A program made the position numbers and the translations under genes. From Lingula anatina (Eukaryota > Brachiopoda > Lingulata > Lingulida > Lingulidae): 52,371 bases of DNA. The stretch covers positions 56,114 through 108,484 of the forward strand of contig NW_019775951.1 in the NCBI RefSeq assembly GCF_001039355.2, written 5' to 3'. The notes under the pieces are model-generated. The model ran no database searches and was not told the origin of the DNA. It saw only the letters and a list, made by a program, of their open reading frames with translations. Every line of letters begins with the position of its first letter. The stretch's first letter is position 1. Shown piece by piece: positions 11,455 through 24,112 of this stretch.

Positions 11455-13532
11455 GTCAGTCAGTGTTGCAAACTAAATCAAACCCGCTGTATCTCTCGTC
11501 AGCGGATACCTGAATAAGTTTCGATCATAGATAGCACTTTCAAAACAACCGGCACATATCCCACAATGCAGCGGCTCTCGTAATAACGCGCTTAATCTCG
11601 CAGAACATAATGGGACCCGAAAGGAGAGCTTAGTTAAAATATAAAAATAATAAGCAAGGTTGGCAGAAATCAAACATAAAAATGAAACACAATAATAAGA
11701 AACTTGATTCTGATTTTATTTAAACCGTTTGTAATTAAGAAAAAGTGTATTAAAACCCAAATTTTGTTCTCGTTTTTTTCATTTCACTTACTATTTATAA
11801 CCTAATTATTGGACCTGAACACAAAAACAAACAGACTGGTTTTGTATGAACGTGCAAGCAACCTGTACTAGTACAACACCACTTTGGGGTTTGCGAAATG
11901 GTAAAATGGATCGTGATAATCTACATCAAAAAGGGAAAGTTGCTTAATTATTTTTAAAATTATAAAATGGTGTTAAGTTTTTAAAAAATTAAATTTAGAA
12001 GAACGGCAGTGACTATAATAATTATAGTTACTGGTAACTTAATTACTGGTAATTATATATAGTTAATGGTAGATCGAGTATCTTTAACAAAACACTGAAA
12101 TAAATAAAGTTATGATTAATTGAATGAATAAATGAAGTGAATAATTGATACTTTTGTAAAAATTATAATTTAAAAATAAATGATATACTTTCTGTTCATG
12201 CAGCTAATGCATGAAGGTAAACCCAGTATATAAAAATAAATCAATAATTGCATATATGGTTTATGATTTTTATCTCAATTTCAAATAATATTATTACATC
12301 ACAAATTAAGAACAATTACGCACTAGCTGGTATTTAAACTGTCAAAATGATTCAGAGAATGCAATTAATGGTACCCCGGTACCCTGAAGTAAAACATGTA
12401 CAGCCATTTTAAAATTTTTATTTATACATACAAATTTACATAGATATAGATATATTAATTTCTTAAGAACCACAAAAATATAATTGATATTTTTCAAATA
12501 TATTAACTTCTTTAAAACTGTGTGTCACATGCAGAAAGCTAAAATAATTCCTTTGATATTATTAATGTAATTAAGCCACTCTCTTATAGATTACTATAAT
12601 ACCAGTACCTCAAACAGGCATACCATGTACTAGTATATTCGTAATTATAACCATTATAAAAAGCTTAATTTCTGCCCAGCCGTATAGGGGCAGTCCCTCC
12701 CCTCAGGCTTTTCTGTTTTCTCAGTTTATAGAAAGTTATCTTACAGTATGTAATTTCTATCAATCAGAAGTAGTTGCACAATGTAGGACAGTACTACATG
12801 AAGAAGCAACGGAATAAATGAACAAGCCAGTTTCAGAAAACAGAAAAAAAAATATTCAAAAATGTGTATAAGCAGAATAGTGATTTCGTGAATATCACCA
12901 AAAATATGGTCCAATGATTTTAATATATGCTTATTAAGCTATGGTAATACATTTTTGTATTTTCTGCAGCTGCAGCCATGACTTTTGTAATGGACACACC
13001 CCGAAATCCCTCTTAGATCTACAATTGCTTGTAAAATTAAGAAACCTTTTTCCTCTTTGTTTTTTGTTTACCCCACTTTGCACAAGGGCATATAAATCAA
13101 AAGTGTTTTGATACTTTACTGACTTTTGAATTTATTTATTTATTTTTGAATTTATGCAGTGGCAGATCCAGAGATATTTTCTGACAGTCCTCCAAATCAT
13201 CTTTGTTGATCCATCCTCCATTTTCGAGCATCTTGCGAGAGAAAAAATTAGATGTCCGTCAATGTAAACATGAAAAATTCTAACCATTTTCCATAAGACC
13301 CAGAAGATGCATGGCCTTCATCTGCTCCTGAATTGTATCTTAAGATTTTTTTTCTATGAGTAATGAAGCTTTGACTCTTTATCAATGAGTCCTTATCTCA
13401 GGACAGGGTTTTCCTTGCCTCCCTCTCAAAGTGTCCCAATACAGACCACAATGCTAAAATGTGAAAAGTCCCTTAAAATTATTTCAATAACTGCAATTAA
13501 CACAATGCTTTCTTCTTGTCGCATAACACAAT
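11455..13532. other. Intergenic: promoter side of the 1017-residue gene and 3' flank of the ABCG gene
   Basis: This AT-rich stretch lies between the ATG of one minus-strand gene (11454) and the stop of the next (13533). I see no coding exon. Bases 13157-13245 (GGCAGATCCAGAGATATTTT and GATCCATCCTCCATTTT) match the inside of the MITE at 28184-28356 and are a fragment of that family. Confidence 0.6.
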
Positions 13533-16500
13533 CTACTCCCTTTTCCATGTCTTGATGAGAAATATAATGTAAGCTATGAGTCTGTAGCCAACAAGCAGAG
13601 CCACCAGGAGAAGAATATTCCTTAAAATGTTCTCCTGTAATATAAAAAAGTAAAATGACCATTTTTAAATTTAAAAAGGGAGATTAAACTGTAATGGGTT
13701 CAATGATTACTTAACTCCTGGGTAATGTTTTTGAAGAGCTATAGAGCTAAATTTTCTACATAATTTTAGACAAAACTCTCTCTCTCTCTCTCTCTCTGCA
13801 CTGAAGCTGTAATGGTCCATTACTTAAATATTTTTATATCATCAGATTGGAATTTTTTCTCCATTCATCTTTTTTCTCATCCTCTCTCTGTCCACTTAAT
13901 TACCTCCTTGAAGCTGTAGTAGTCTATAATGTCTTGCCCTGTTCTAAATGCACAACTTGTACCATTATGACACACTAAAATTAAAAAGTTAGAAATATAT
14001 TCTAACTTGTTCACCATATCAGCGTGTACAACTTAATTCTTAATAAGCTCACAGCTCAATGAAATGATTCTATATAATATGTCTCTGTTCTATATGAAAA
14101 CAATGTTCATGGTCTCTAAGAAAACATGATAAAAAGTTACATGCATTTTCAACTTATGTATCAAAATAACTAGAATCAAACAACATTTTGATCCAACATC
14201 TACAGATCTTGATCATTCCATGTCTGAAAAACAGTACTTAATTGTAATTTAGCCTTAGGTAATGTCAACTAGTTGCAACACCAACTGTCCACTGTACAGA
14301 ATATACAAGAGCATATAATTATAATAAGGCGCAGTGGACGACAAGTAGTTGGCTGCTGGGGCTTTGAACAATAAGATATCGCACTGAAATGTATGAAAAC
14401 ACAGGCAATAAATTTAAAGCCTGTATATGAAATACAAGTGCAATTATCCTATTATTTGAAGTGCCAGCCATAATAAAATATTATAACTTACGAATGGTGT
14501 CCACATTTCTCCACTGAACAACTGTGATGACCTCATTGGAGTACGGGAACCAGGACATGTAGTTCAGCCAGATAAAGTACACGGGTACACTACTGCAATT
14601 CGGTGAAGAGAAAAATGAAGAGAATATTAATTTATTTTTCTAATAGTCTTTTAAATATTTGCTTTTAATTCCCTATGATCAAAATTGAACGAATTAAAAT
14701 GTCTATAAAAAGTCTCTTTAAGTCTTTTAAGTATATCAAAAACTTAATATACATTTTTAAAAAATTTTTGGAAATAAATTCTGGCTGTGTTTTCCCTCCA
14801 AAGAGGGCAGCACTTACTCCTGATTCAAGAAGAACCCACCAAACAACATGAAAGGAATGAGCAGAGGTGGAGCTAATGCCAATGCCACAGTCAGCGAGTT
14901 AGCAGCTGTGGAGATAATGTAGCCTAGAAAGAAAATGAATGGATATAAAAAATAAATAAAATATTAACATATGTTTAGTACCTAGGGTCATTTATCCACA
15001 AAACAGTAACATGTTCACACAATTTGTTGCCATGGTCAGCTTTTCTATGGTTATTATTATTATAATATATTATTCATACTTCTATTATTTTTAAAAGGTT
15101 TTGTAATAATGGACTCATTTTAAACATAGTATCTCACAGTGACATAAAAATGACATCCATTTTTCATGCCCCCCCCCCCCCCCCCCCACCAAACCAATGG
15201 CATAAATATAGAGGAAGCGAAACATAGACATAAACAATATTTGTCAAATTATTACCGAAGGACACTGCACAGTTTGCCACCAGGATAAGCACAGCCATGT
15301 TGAATAAAAACTCCTCTCCACCGGGATAAAGCCCTACCATCCAGTAGGCTATGGCGGAGAATATCAACGGTGTGATCACATAGCTTGGAAACTATAACAA
15401 AATTTGCAAAAATTGTACAAAAATTGTGTTTTTTATGACAAAAATTATTTAAGCAGTTAATTGTTTGAAAGGTAGTAATTTAAGTTGCTTTTAACTTTAC
15501 TGTAAAATCATGTAATAAGAATATTTTAAGTTTAAAATCCATTTTAAATGTCAAGTAGGCATTACATAAAAACAAGTATGGCAGGTATTTGAGAACACAG
15601 TTTCAAAATATGTAAAGATTAAAAAAGTGAAAAGAAGAAATTAATCTATCTGGGCATTAATTAGAAAAGAAATGAATGCTTGCTTGCTTGCTTTGGCAAA
15701 ACAGCGAGATTGCAATTAAATGAGAAATTGGAAAAAAATTTGTTGAGCTAATGTGGCTGTAGTAAAATTCTCTCCACTACCTCAGCAAAAGTCTTGCATA
15801 GAAAATACACATCTGTCCTGTACATGCCATTGTTGTGGTCTCTTTTGAACACTGGAATTTCTAGAGGAAAAGTCTAAAAAAAAAACATCAGTAAGTAAGT
15901 AATCGATAAATATTGTTGTGAAGAATCAAACTTATCAATACTATCAGATATTGATAAGTGTTATCAATAACAATTATTCATTAATGTAAAATATCTAAAA
16001 TAAAAATTTTAATATTTTTGTATGCTCACAATGTCTCCTTGGGCTTTGAAAAAAATTTTAAAAGTATCATTAAGTAATAAAATCGGAATAATAATAATAA
16101 ATATTAAATTTATATAAACTCATATCAATAAATGTCCTTTACTTTTTAGTTTTTTTATTAAGAAAAGAAATGACTGACAAAAGATGAAACAGCACAAAAA
16201 AGTTGAAACTTACATTGATAACAGGGAACATGTTAGCAAATGAATTATTTGTTAACAACAAGAACATCAGACCATTGATGTTTTGAACTGCAGACTGGTC
16301 ATAATACCCTTCATTCTTATCTGGTTGCCGTAAATATATGAGGCCCAGTAGTACTGCGATGAACTGATAATATAATATAATATAATATAATATAATATAA
16401 TATAATACAGAATGGGCTTAATTACCAAAAATTAAAGAGCCAAGGAGAACAATTTTCTTTAATTAAAAAATAATAGGGCATGGTACACACAAAAAAAAAA

Positions 16501-19500
16501 GAAAAAAAATTACTTGCCTCTGCCAAGTTTTTCTGCTTATTTTTTTTTCATGGATTGAGAAGGGTGTCTGCAGTGCCTACCATATCCACATATAAAAGAC
16601 AGAAATACTAACTTACTATGCTCTGTATTGTTCGGATCCTGTAAGCCATAGGATCTCGTACCATAGTCAGCCAGGAGCGCCAAAATACGGCACGGAATTG
16701 TTGAAACCAGTTTGCTTTGTATCTGACAGAGTGAAAAAATTAATCAATTAATTAATTAATTAATTAATCAATAAAATATAACAACAAATGAGTTTCCTTA
16801 TGATAATGTCTTTGGGAAAATATGATCTGATCAGCAATTGATTTTTAAGTGACATTTATGCTATTATTGTGTAAATTTAAAAAGAAAAAAGACAAAATTT
16901 GATGGTGACTCTGTGAAATAGTGCTGCAGATGAATTTACAGCAGTTTGTTTAATAAAGCCAAGACTGACTTCAAATCTGGAAACTCATTTTATCAGAAAT
17001 GAGTGTTGTTATATCATATGATATTATTCACTTGTAAACATGAACTTTATCTACTTACACAGCTTTTCCAGATATCGCTGCATCAAGCTGAAATCAAATT
17101 GAAATAATCTTTTGACTACATGTGTTGTTAGCAATAAGAAACTTTATTGTGCCTGATATGAGTTATGAAAAATAATCCAAATATATGCTTATAGTAAGTT
17201 ATATATCATATAACAGTGAAGTAAATAAATTATATTAAAGTAGAAATTGATTCTTGAATTATAGTAATTTAATTTTCAGTGAAGAATCCTGACCAAAAGA
17301 ATAAATTAATAAATATATAACAACTGAATATTTCCAATGACAGTTAAGGACAGTCTAAACCATAGAAAAGTGTTACAGTGTCCTCATCGTAATGCTGAGA
17401 CTGTTCTTACTATCCATATTTTTAATAAAGTACGGTAAGTCTATTTACGAAAAAGTTATCTCCATTCTCCTGTCCTTGTTCTGCCATGTTGTCTTGAATT
17501 GCCTTGGAAAATGGACTGGAATCATAACCATCACAGATTTCCTATGAAAATGGAAGGTGGACTTAAAAAGATTTTGTCATCCTTTTTTTTCCTCACTTCA
17601 TGCAATACTTAATTATGATTGTAAAATATAGTATATGTTAACTGATGCAAAATATCTTCGATACACTTTTAAGTTACTCTTGTGATTGAAAAAAAGACTG
17701 ATGAATTTCACTTATGATGGTAAAAATTAAAAATTGACAACTCCAAAACAGATTAATTGATTATTCTGCAACTTTCACACCAGTTTTGATTCAACTAGGT
17801 AATAAAGGGAATATTGCTGAAAAATTGCAAAAAAAATTGATACATGTATCTTTCTTTTTTCTTTTCGCAGCTCGTATATAAAACTGCTTTTATGTTTTTA
17901 TTGACATGCATTAAGGCATACATGTATATAAAAGTCTAACATGCTTTGTATGTATTTAAATTAATGACATTAACCATCCCAGACCAGGACAGACCAATGC
18001 CCATACTTACATTAACCCTCTGTTTGCAAGTGTCCACTTGTCCAGGTTTAATGGCCAGTGTATGGATGAAATGGTCAGCTGGGTTGAAATTTGGCGGACA
18101 GGTAAAATTCAATCTAAAAATGAAGATATTATGATTCAATTAAATATCAAGTTCAATGAACTGACATACAAAAATACTACACATGACCATCTATAACCAT
18201 TAACTATGATGGCAACTGTAAAGGCTACAATCAAATAGATAAAATGTATTATTTTTTTCACTACACTGTCTGAGAAATAAATTGATTTAAGGACCTAGTT
18301 TTTCAGTTTCAAATACAAGGCTTTTCCCTGAACCAAAACTAAATTAATAAATTATAATCATCATCATCACTATTATTATTATTATTTTAGATTTTAAATA
18401 GTGAATGACAAAAAATGAAAAAAAATCTGTGATAAAAAGTTTCTTTCCATGCAAATAATATGCAAGATGTAAGGCAACTAAGCAACTTTTTTTTTTCTAA
18501 ACTTATGCCCAGTCTCACCTCACCCACTTCACAGTGATTCACAGCAAAACCGAGAACTGCAAGGTGTTTATCATATTTTTTTTCATATTTACTTACTCTT
18601 GAAAAAACTTAAAGGCCCCAGCTGTTGGTCCCATGTATGCAACACGCCCCTCTGCTAACAGTAGAAGCCTGTAACAGAGAAAATGTTGAAGAGCAAAAAA
18701 GACCCTTGGCTTGGTAGTTGGATCATAAATGAAAATTATCAAACACACGCTGAAATATTTTCATACCGTTAGCTTATGGCCATCAGACTGATAAAGGCCT
18801 TCGCCCAGGTTGGCCATAAGCTAATGGGATGAAAGTATTCCGGCTTGTGTTTGATGCTTTTTCATTAAAGACAGAATGTTGTTGAAGTTCAATGTTTTTT
18901 CATGATATATTAAAATCACAAAATGGTTATCATAAAACTGACTCAAATTTATTTATTTATTTATTTTTTTTCTTTATTTACACAGCAAAACTAACCCCAT
19001 TTGCCTTCATAAAAAACTTACTGATCAAACATGGCAAAGACCTGTGAAGAAGGCTGATGAATGGTACAAAGAATTGTCTTCCCCTTGCGCGCCATGGTTT
19101 TCAGGGTGTGTACAATACTCTCTGCCATGAAAGAATCCAGGCCTGATGTCGGCTCATCACAAAACATCAGTGGAGGGTCAGTCAGTGCCTGAAATGGTTT
19201 TCATTTTTAATTTTTTTAAAAACAAAGGCATTTTTTAGACCGAGTTGTGTACTTAAGCAATAACATTCATATCTGCTGTGAAAAGATCCTTGCCTGAAGA
19301 TCATTGCCTGAAGATCCAAAGAAAACCTTACCTACTATACAGATCTGATACCTAGCAATATCTGCCAAATACTGACCTGTGGTAATTACTTCATCTTTTT
19401 AATAGGCAAAAATTATCAAAGTTTCACAAAAATTATATTTCTAAATACAATGTAGCATTTGTGGTGCTTTTACTGCTTACAAGTAGAATAGAACTATAGA

Positions 19501-22500
19501 TTAGACTGTTTATCAATTTTGTTGCTACCACTCAATAGGCATGTTCTCATTATAATAAATTTTGACTTGAAAAATACAATATTGGTAAAATACACAATTT
19601 TCCCCAATTGAAAATATAAATAAATTAAAGAATTGAAATTAAAATTGCCCTCACCTCAGAGGCAAATGACAACCTTTTCATTTCTCCACCAGAGATCCCC
19701 TTGATTCTTCCAGGAATTCCTATCCTGGTGTCTGCACACTTGGACAGTCCAGTCTGACAAATAAAGAAATCAATGAATAAACAATGGCAAATGTGATCAA
19801 TAAAATTTTAGCACACAATTATTGTGTAATGATCAAGTACCATTAATTGTTGTATGCAATGACCTAAACTTGGTCTAATAATTTTTTTAAAGAATGAAAT
19901 CAAACCATACGATACAATACAATGCAATGCAATGCAATGCAATGCAATGCAATGCAATACAAAATTAAATAAAACTATACAAAATGAAATAAAGTAAAAT
20001 ATTTCATTACCTCCTCAATCACTTCTTCCACCCTGTCCATTCTCTCCTCAAAGGGCACTTCCCTGTCCATCCTCAACTGAGCCTGGAATGTTCATGACAG
20101 AATTAAATCGAAATAATATTCTCATTATATATGTATACATTCTTTTAAAGAAACATTGTTCTGTGAAAATTTTAAAAATTTGCATTACACAGAAATATTG
20201 ATTATTTTGCAACACAAGGTTACTTACATTGTACATACCCATGTACATATGTCTTATGGTAGCTTTGTTATAAGTTTAGATAATTTATTAACTTTAAAAT
20301 AAAAATAATATTTTGGTGGTATAAAACAATTTGTATAATTACTTGGAACTGCAAGTGTTCCCTGACTGTGAGAACCCCAATAAACAAATCCTCCTGTTGA
20401 ACATACACAGAAACATTTGTTATGCCTGGTCCAATGACCTTGCCATTGACCTTGACTGTCCCATCTACCACTAGGTTTCCACGGTTACGGTATGTCAACA
20501 CATTCATTAGGGTGGACTTTCCTGCTCCACTGTAGGTGAAATAAATAAATAAATAAGTAAGTAAATAAGTGCTAAAGACAGAATAGTAACAGGAGTATAG
20601 GTTTTAATATTTTTTTTACTTTATAAAAAAAAGTATAATGTTAAACTGCTTTATCTGACAAAGTTCCCAAATTCAGATAGGCCTACATCTTTCTCATCTA
20701 TCACACACCTTTCTCAAGACTCCTGTTTATTTTTTATTTTTAATCTTTTTATTTTGAAAGGACAGTGCATGAATATATGTAAAGATTGAAATAAATTCAA
20801 CATGCTGACACTGAAAATATCTGAAGGCATACAATTATTAGATTATTAGATCTTTATACAAAAGATCCTGGGAATTACTTCAACAATTCCCCCTTATAAA
20901 GTAATTTTATCAATGGATTTAAAAACGGGACTAGTACATCTGAGAGAGTAACTGATTAAAGGAAAGAAGTTGAAATTCCTAGAAAAGTTAGTATTTTGCT
21001 TTATAAAGGTTTCATGTTCAGTGTATGCTTTTTACAAACCTAGCTCCAATAACTGCTAATAGGGAACCTGGTTTCACACATCCATTCACTGAAACATGAA
21101 AACAAAGTAATCTTTAATAATAATAAAAAAACAATAATACTTCTATCATTATTTTTTTATACTATCAAACTTTGTCAAAATCTCAATGACACAATGCCAC
21201 AGTTGCCAGCCTTAAAAAAAATTCAAATGATGCACATAATGATACAACATTTATGGAAAAAAGTTACACTTACTGTATTACAACTATGTGGATGGAGACA
21301 GCCTTGTAAGCTTGAAAAATTATCTTTCTTGTATAAAATATCAGGCCCGTAGCCAGCAATTTCAAAAGGGGGGTTCTTTTTTTTTTGAAAAAGTGGACCT
21401 TTTCCCGTAAAAACCTCATGTACATAGATCAAATTTTACCCAGAGTGGACCTTTTCCTAGCAAAAGGGGTGGTTCTTTCGAACCCCCCGAACCCCNAAAG
21501 GAAAGAAGTTGAAAGTCCTAGAAAAGTTAGTATTTTGCTTTATAAAGATTTTATGCTCAGTGTATGCTTTTTACAAACCTAGCTCCAATAACTGCTAATA
21601 GGGAACCTGGTTTCACACATCCATTCACTGAAACATGAAAAAAAAGTAATCTTTAATAATAAAAAAACAATAATATTTCTATCATTATTTTTTTATATTA
21701 TCAAACTTTGTCCAAATCTCAATGACACAATGCCCCAGTTGCCAGCCTTCAAAACTACAAAAAATAACAATAAAAATTCAAATGATGCACATAATGACAC
21801 AAAATTTATGGGAAAAAAGTTACACTTACTGTATTACTACTATGTGGATGGAGACAGCCTCGTAAGCTTGAAAAATTATCTTTCTTGTATAGAATATATA
21901 CTAGATATCCTTACCATCCCTCAATATGTGTTTAGCCGTGGCCCCAGGGGGTGGACCCCGACAACAGGGTCTACTCTTTGGAGGAATGTAAACATTAACA
22001 TTGTGCCAAGTCAGTGTTATTTCTTCTGAATTCCCCGTCATACTCAGGGTACGTTTGATGGCACTGCTGTAGTTACCTGATGGTGGGATTGATCTCAATT
22101 ATTCCATTACAAACTTTCATTTCATTTTTTTAAATTAAAATCTCCTAGATTGAGAATGTAATTGTCAATATTTTAGCATGCATAACAGCCAAATGATCCC
22201 ATGCCTTCTTAAGGTTTCCTTTTTTACTATTTTTTTTTACTTCATTTTACCAAGGGAAAAATATTCTCTTTGGTTTTAATTTCCAAAAAATCATTAGCAC
22301 CTGATCAAAATATCTAAATTTTCATACTTACGGCTGAATTCTTATTTTTTCCATTAAAAAACATTAACAAAAAAAAAAAAAAAAAAAAAAATCTACCCAA
22401 AAATCAACTCAGATTATTTTTTAAATCACCTAGATTATTTTTAAATCGGAAGTAATGGGATTATGCAAAACATCAGAACAGCCCTCACCTACAGAAGAGT

Positions 22501-22621
22501 TCCGTGATGACGGTCGCTCTGTCGGCATGCTGCCGTAACCATTGAAGGTGATGGTGTGTGTGTCGCCATTTTGATGATGATGCAGCAAGGATTGCTTGGG
22601 GTCTGTATCTTCCTCCATCAT
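13533..22621 (-). CDS. White-like ABCG half-transporter
   Basis: Nineteen exons: 22621-22489, 22076-21915, 21627-21579, 20529-20343, 20080-20011, 19753-19655, 19188-19022, 18668-18597, 18113-18011, 17541-17449, 17087-17059, 16722-16617, 16363-16214, 15873-15781, 15391-15256, 14923-14818, 14592-14492, 13974-13904 and 13634-13533; about 676 residues. The nucleotide-binding domain comes first: Walker A GASGAGKST (113-121), Q-loop QQED, signature ISGGE (221-225), Walker [14 protein letters not shown] and H-loop [19 protein letters not shown] and KICD-like [11 protein letters not shown] follow the white pattern. The membrane domain follows ([20 protein letters not shown] onward), ending in [20 protein letters not shown]. 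White-family proteins are half-transporters that pair in membranes; in flies they move pigment precursors. The substrate here is unknown. Exon 5 is 70 nt where phase and homology require 72, and exon 3 is present twice (also 21088-21040). The model is otherwise intact. Confidence 0.9.
16366..16407. repeat. (TATAA)n pentanucleotide repeat
   Basis: About eight tandem TATAA units begin three bases upstream of the exon 13 start (16363) of the minus-strand ABCG gene. They occupy the position where a polypyrimidine tract would normally lie. Confidence 0.9.
18735..18868. mobile_element. Intronic palindrome, probable MITE
   Basis: The left arm (ATCAAACACACGCTGAAATA through TTAGCTTATGGCCA) is the near-complement of the right arm (TGGCCATAAGCTAATGGGAT through TTGTGTTTGAT). 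The loop is about 30 bases. It sits in the ABCG intron between exons 7 and 8 and contains no coding sequence. Confidence 0.75.
19920..19959. repeat. (AATGC)n tandem repeat
   Basis: About seven tandem AATGC units, flanked by AATAC variants, lie in the ABCG intron between exons 5 and 6. Confidence 0.9.
20958..21342 (-). repeat. Duplicated segment, copy 1, with extra ABCG exon 3
   Basis: This segment is nearly identical to 21497-21898, both beginning AAAGGAAAGAAGTTGAAA. It holds a complete second copy of ABCG exon 3 at 21088-21040 (49 nt, with the same acceptor and donor). It runs up to a foreign sequence starting near 21343. If both exons were spliced in, the 49-nt length would break the frame, so only one can be used at a time. 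Confidence 0.9.
21343..21495. mobile_element. Transposon fragment ending at a one-base gap
   Basis: The segment begins GGCCCGTAGCCAGCAATTTC and continues with G-rich and C-rich tracts (AAAGGGGGGTTC, CGAACCCCCCGAACCCC) to the n at 21496. Such GTAGCCAG...CCCCC elements are common dispersed repeats in marine animal genomes. The right end is missing at the gap. Confidence 0.6.
21497..21898 (-). repeat. Duplicated segment, copy 2, with ABCG exon 3
   Basis: This is the second copy of 20958-21342. Unlike copy 1 it continues directly into sequence leading to ABCG exon 2 (22076-21915), so it is the uninterrupted form. Exon 3 is at 21627-21579. Confidence 0.9.
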
Positions 22622-22998
22622 TGTTGCAGATTATATGTTTTGGCTACTTTACTATTTATACAAATGAAAATAAATCATTAAATCAATTGTAATAGAAATA
22701 CCCGGTATATTGGTAGACGTATAAGTTGACATGTCATTTCTACAACAAGAGTCCAATTTTAATTCTTCTTAAAAGAAGAAACACAGAGTTGGAATGCTTT
22801 GCAGAAAATTGGTCAATGTTTGAAGTATTTTAATATTCAAAAACTGTAAGGAAAGATGTGTAAGCTAAATGCACCTGGTCTGTTAAAGAATCGTGACATA
22901 ACACATTGCCTATAAAGAGCACTGAAAAAAAGGCCACTGAAAAAAAATTAATGAAATTATAATACTTTTCTTCCATATCCTATACCCAGGTTGTATAT

Positions 22999-23198
22999 CA
23001 GTGGCGGATTTAGAGGGGGGAGTCAGGGGGTCCTGCCCCCCCTTCGATTTCTAAAAAAAAATCACACCAATGGTTCCCTCTTAAAATTGGAATTTTGACT
23101 AGCTGAATCATATTTCTTAACCAGGGGCGTCTATTTGAAGGGGGGTCTGCGGATGCGAAGCCGACTCCCCCCTGACCCCCCTTCTAAATCCGCCACTG
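22999..23198. mobile_element. MITE with CAGTGGCGGATTTAGA termini
   Basis: A 200-bp element has inverted ends: CAGTGGCGGATTTAGAGGGG on the left and its complement, CCCCTTCTAAATCCGCCACTG in approximate form, on the right. The interior is non-coding and rich in G or C runs. It lies upstream of the ABCG start codon. Confidence 0.8.
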
Positions 23199-23249
23199 CT
23201 TCGGACTATCGAGACGCCCTCTAACTAGAAATGCTGTACTGGAAATAAA

Positions 23250-23572
23250 AACCAACACATTTCTTTTTTCNCCCCCCCCCCCCCTCTACTTGACTTGGGG
23301 TTTCGGCCCCCGCTGAAGGGCTGGTATCTTAGAGGGTGAACGGTGCCATTTGGTACGACCAGAAATCGAAGGGAGGGGTCAGGACACCTTAACCCCACCC
23401 CCTTTAAATCCACCACTGTAAACTTAACCAAATGGCACCGCTTGTCCTCTAAAATACCAAAAATTTTCGGGCCCGCTAAAGGGCCCCGGGCCTCACGCCA
23501 AGGAGGAGGGAGAGTCGGTTTCGCATCCGCGGACCCCCCCCCCTCCCCACCTGGAGCCGCCACTGTATATTT
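23250..23572. mobile_element. Nested remnants of related inverted-repeat elements, with an n at 23271
   Basis: The sequence contains several CCACTG-type ends (TTTAAATCCACCACTG near 23402-23418; GAGCCGCCACTG near 23553) and TACCAAAAATTTTCGGGCCC. That last part resembles 34490-34560 (CAGCAAAAATCTCTGGGCCC). A one-base n at 23271 in a C-run marks another gap. Confidence 0.5.
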
Positions 23573-24072
23573 CTATAATATTCTGGAATAAGGAACAGGA
23601 ATGAAAACCCACTTGTTTTACCACACTTGAGTCTTTATGTTGCAGGGGAGAAAAAATTAAAACAGAAGTGACCGAGGGGATTTATCTCAGAAGCTAACGG
23701 GGGGACAGGGGGAGACATCCCAAACGGAACAATATAGGCCCTACTAGTTCCTGACTGTCCAAGGAATATCTTGAAAATTAAAAAAAATAAGAACGAAAAA
23801 CTTACCTTTTTAAGTAATATTACTCTTTTGAAAAACTCGATGGGCACTGAGGACACTAGAACTTATCATAGAAACAGCAAAGTGTAATATGTAAACGACT
23901 GGGGCTTACATTTTACACTGGTAACAAGCAGGAACAAAGGTTCATAATTTTATAACCTTCCTATCAGATTTAAGATAACACTCAAAGATACAGGCATGAC
24001 TTCCCTATATTTACGTGTACTGAACTGCAGGGTAAGGTGCATAGGCAGCAGATTTTATGTGTGTGTGTGTGC

Positions 24073-24112
<40 letters not shown>

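Noticed and set aside
22999-23198. G-rich tract as a promoter CpG-type element of the ABCG gene
   Set aside because: Its inverted termini show it is a MITE of a repeated family.
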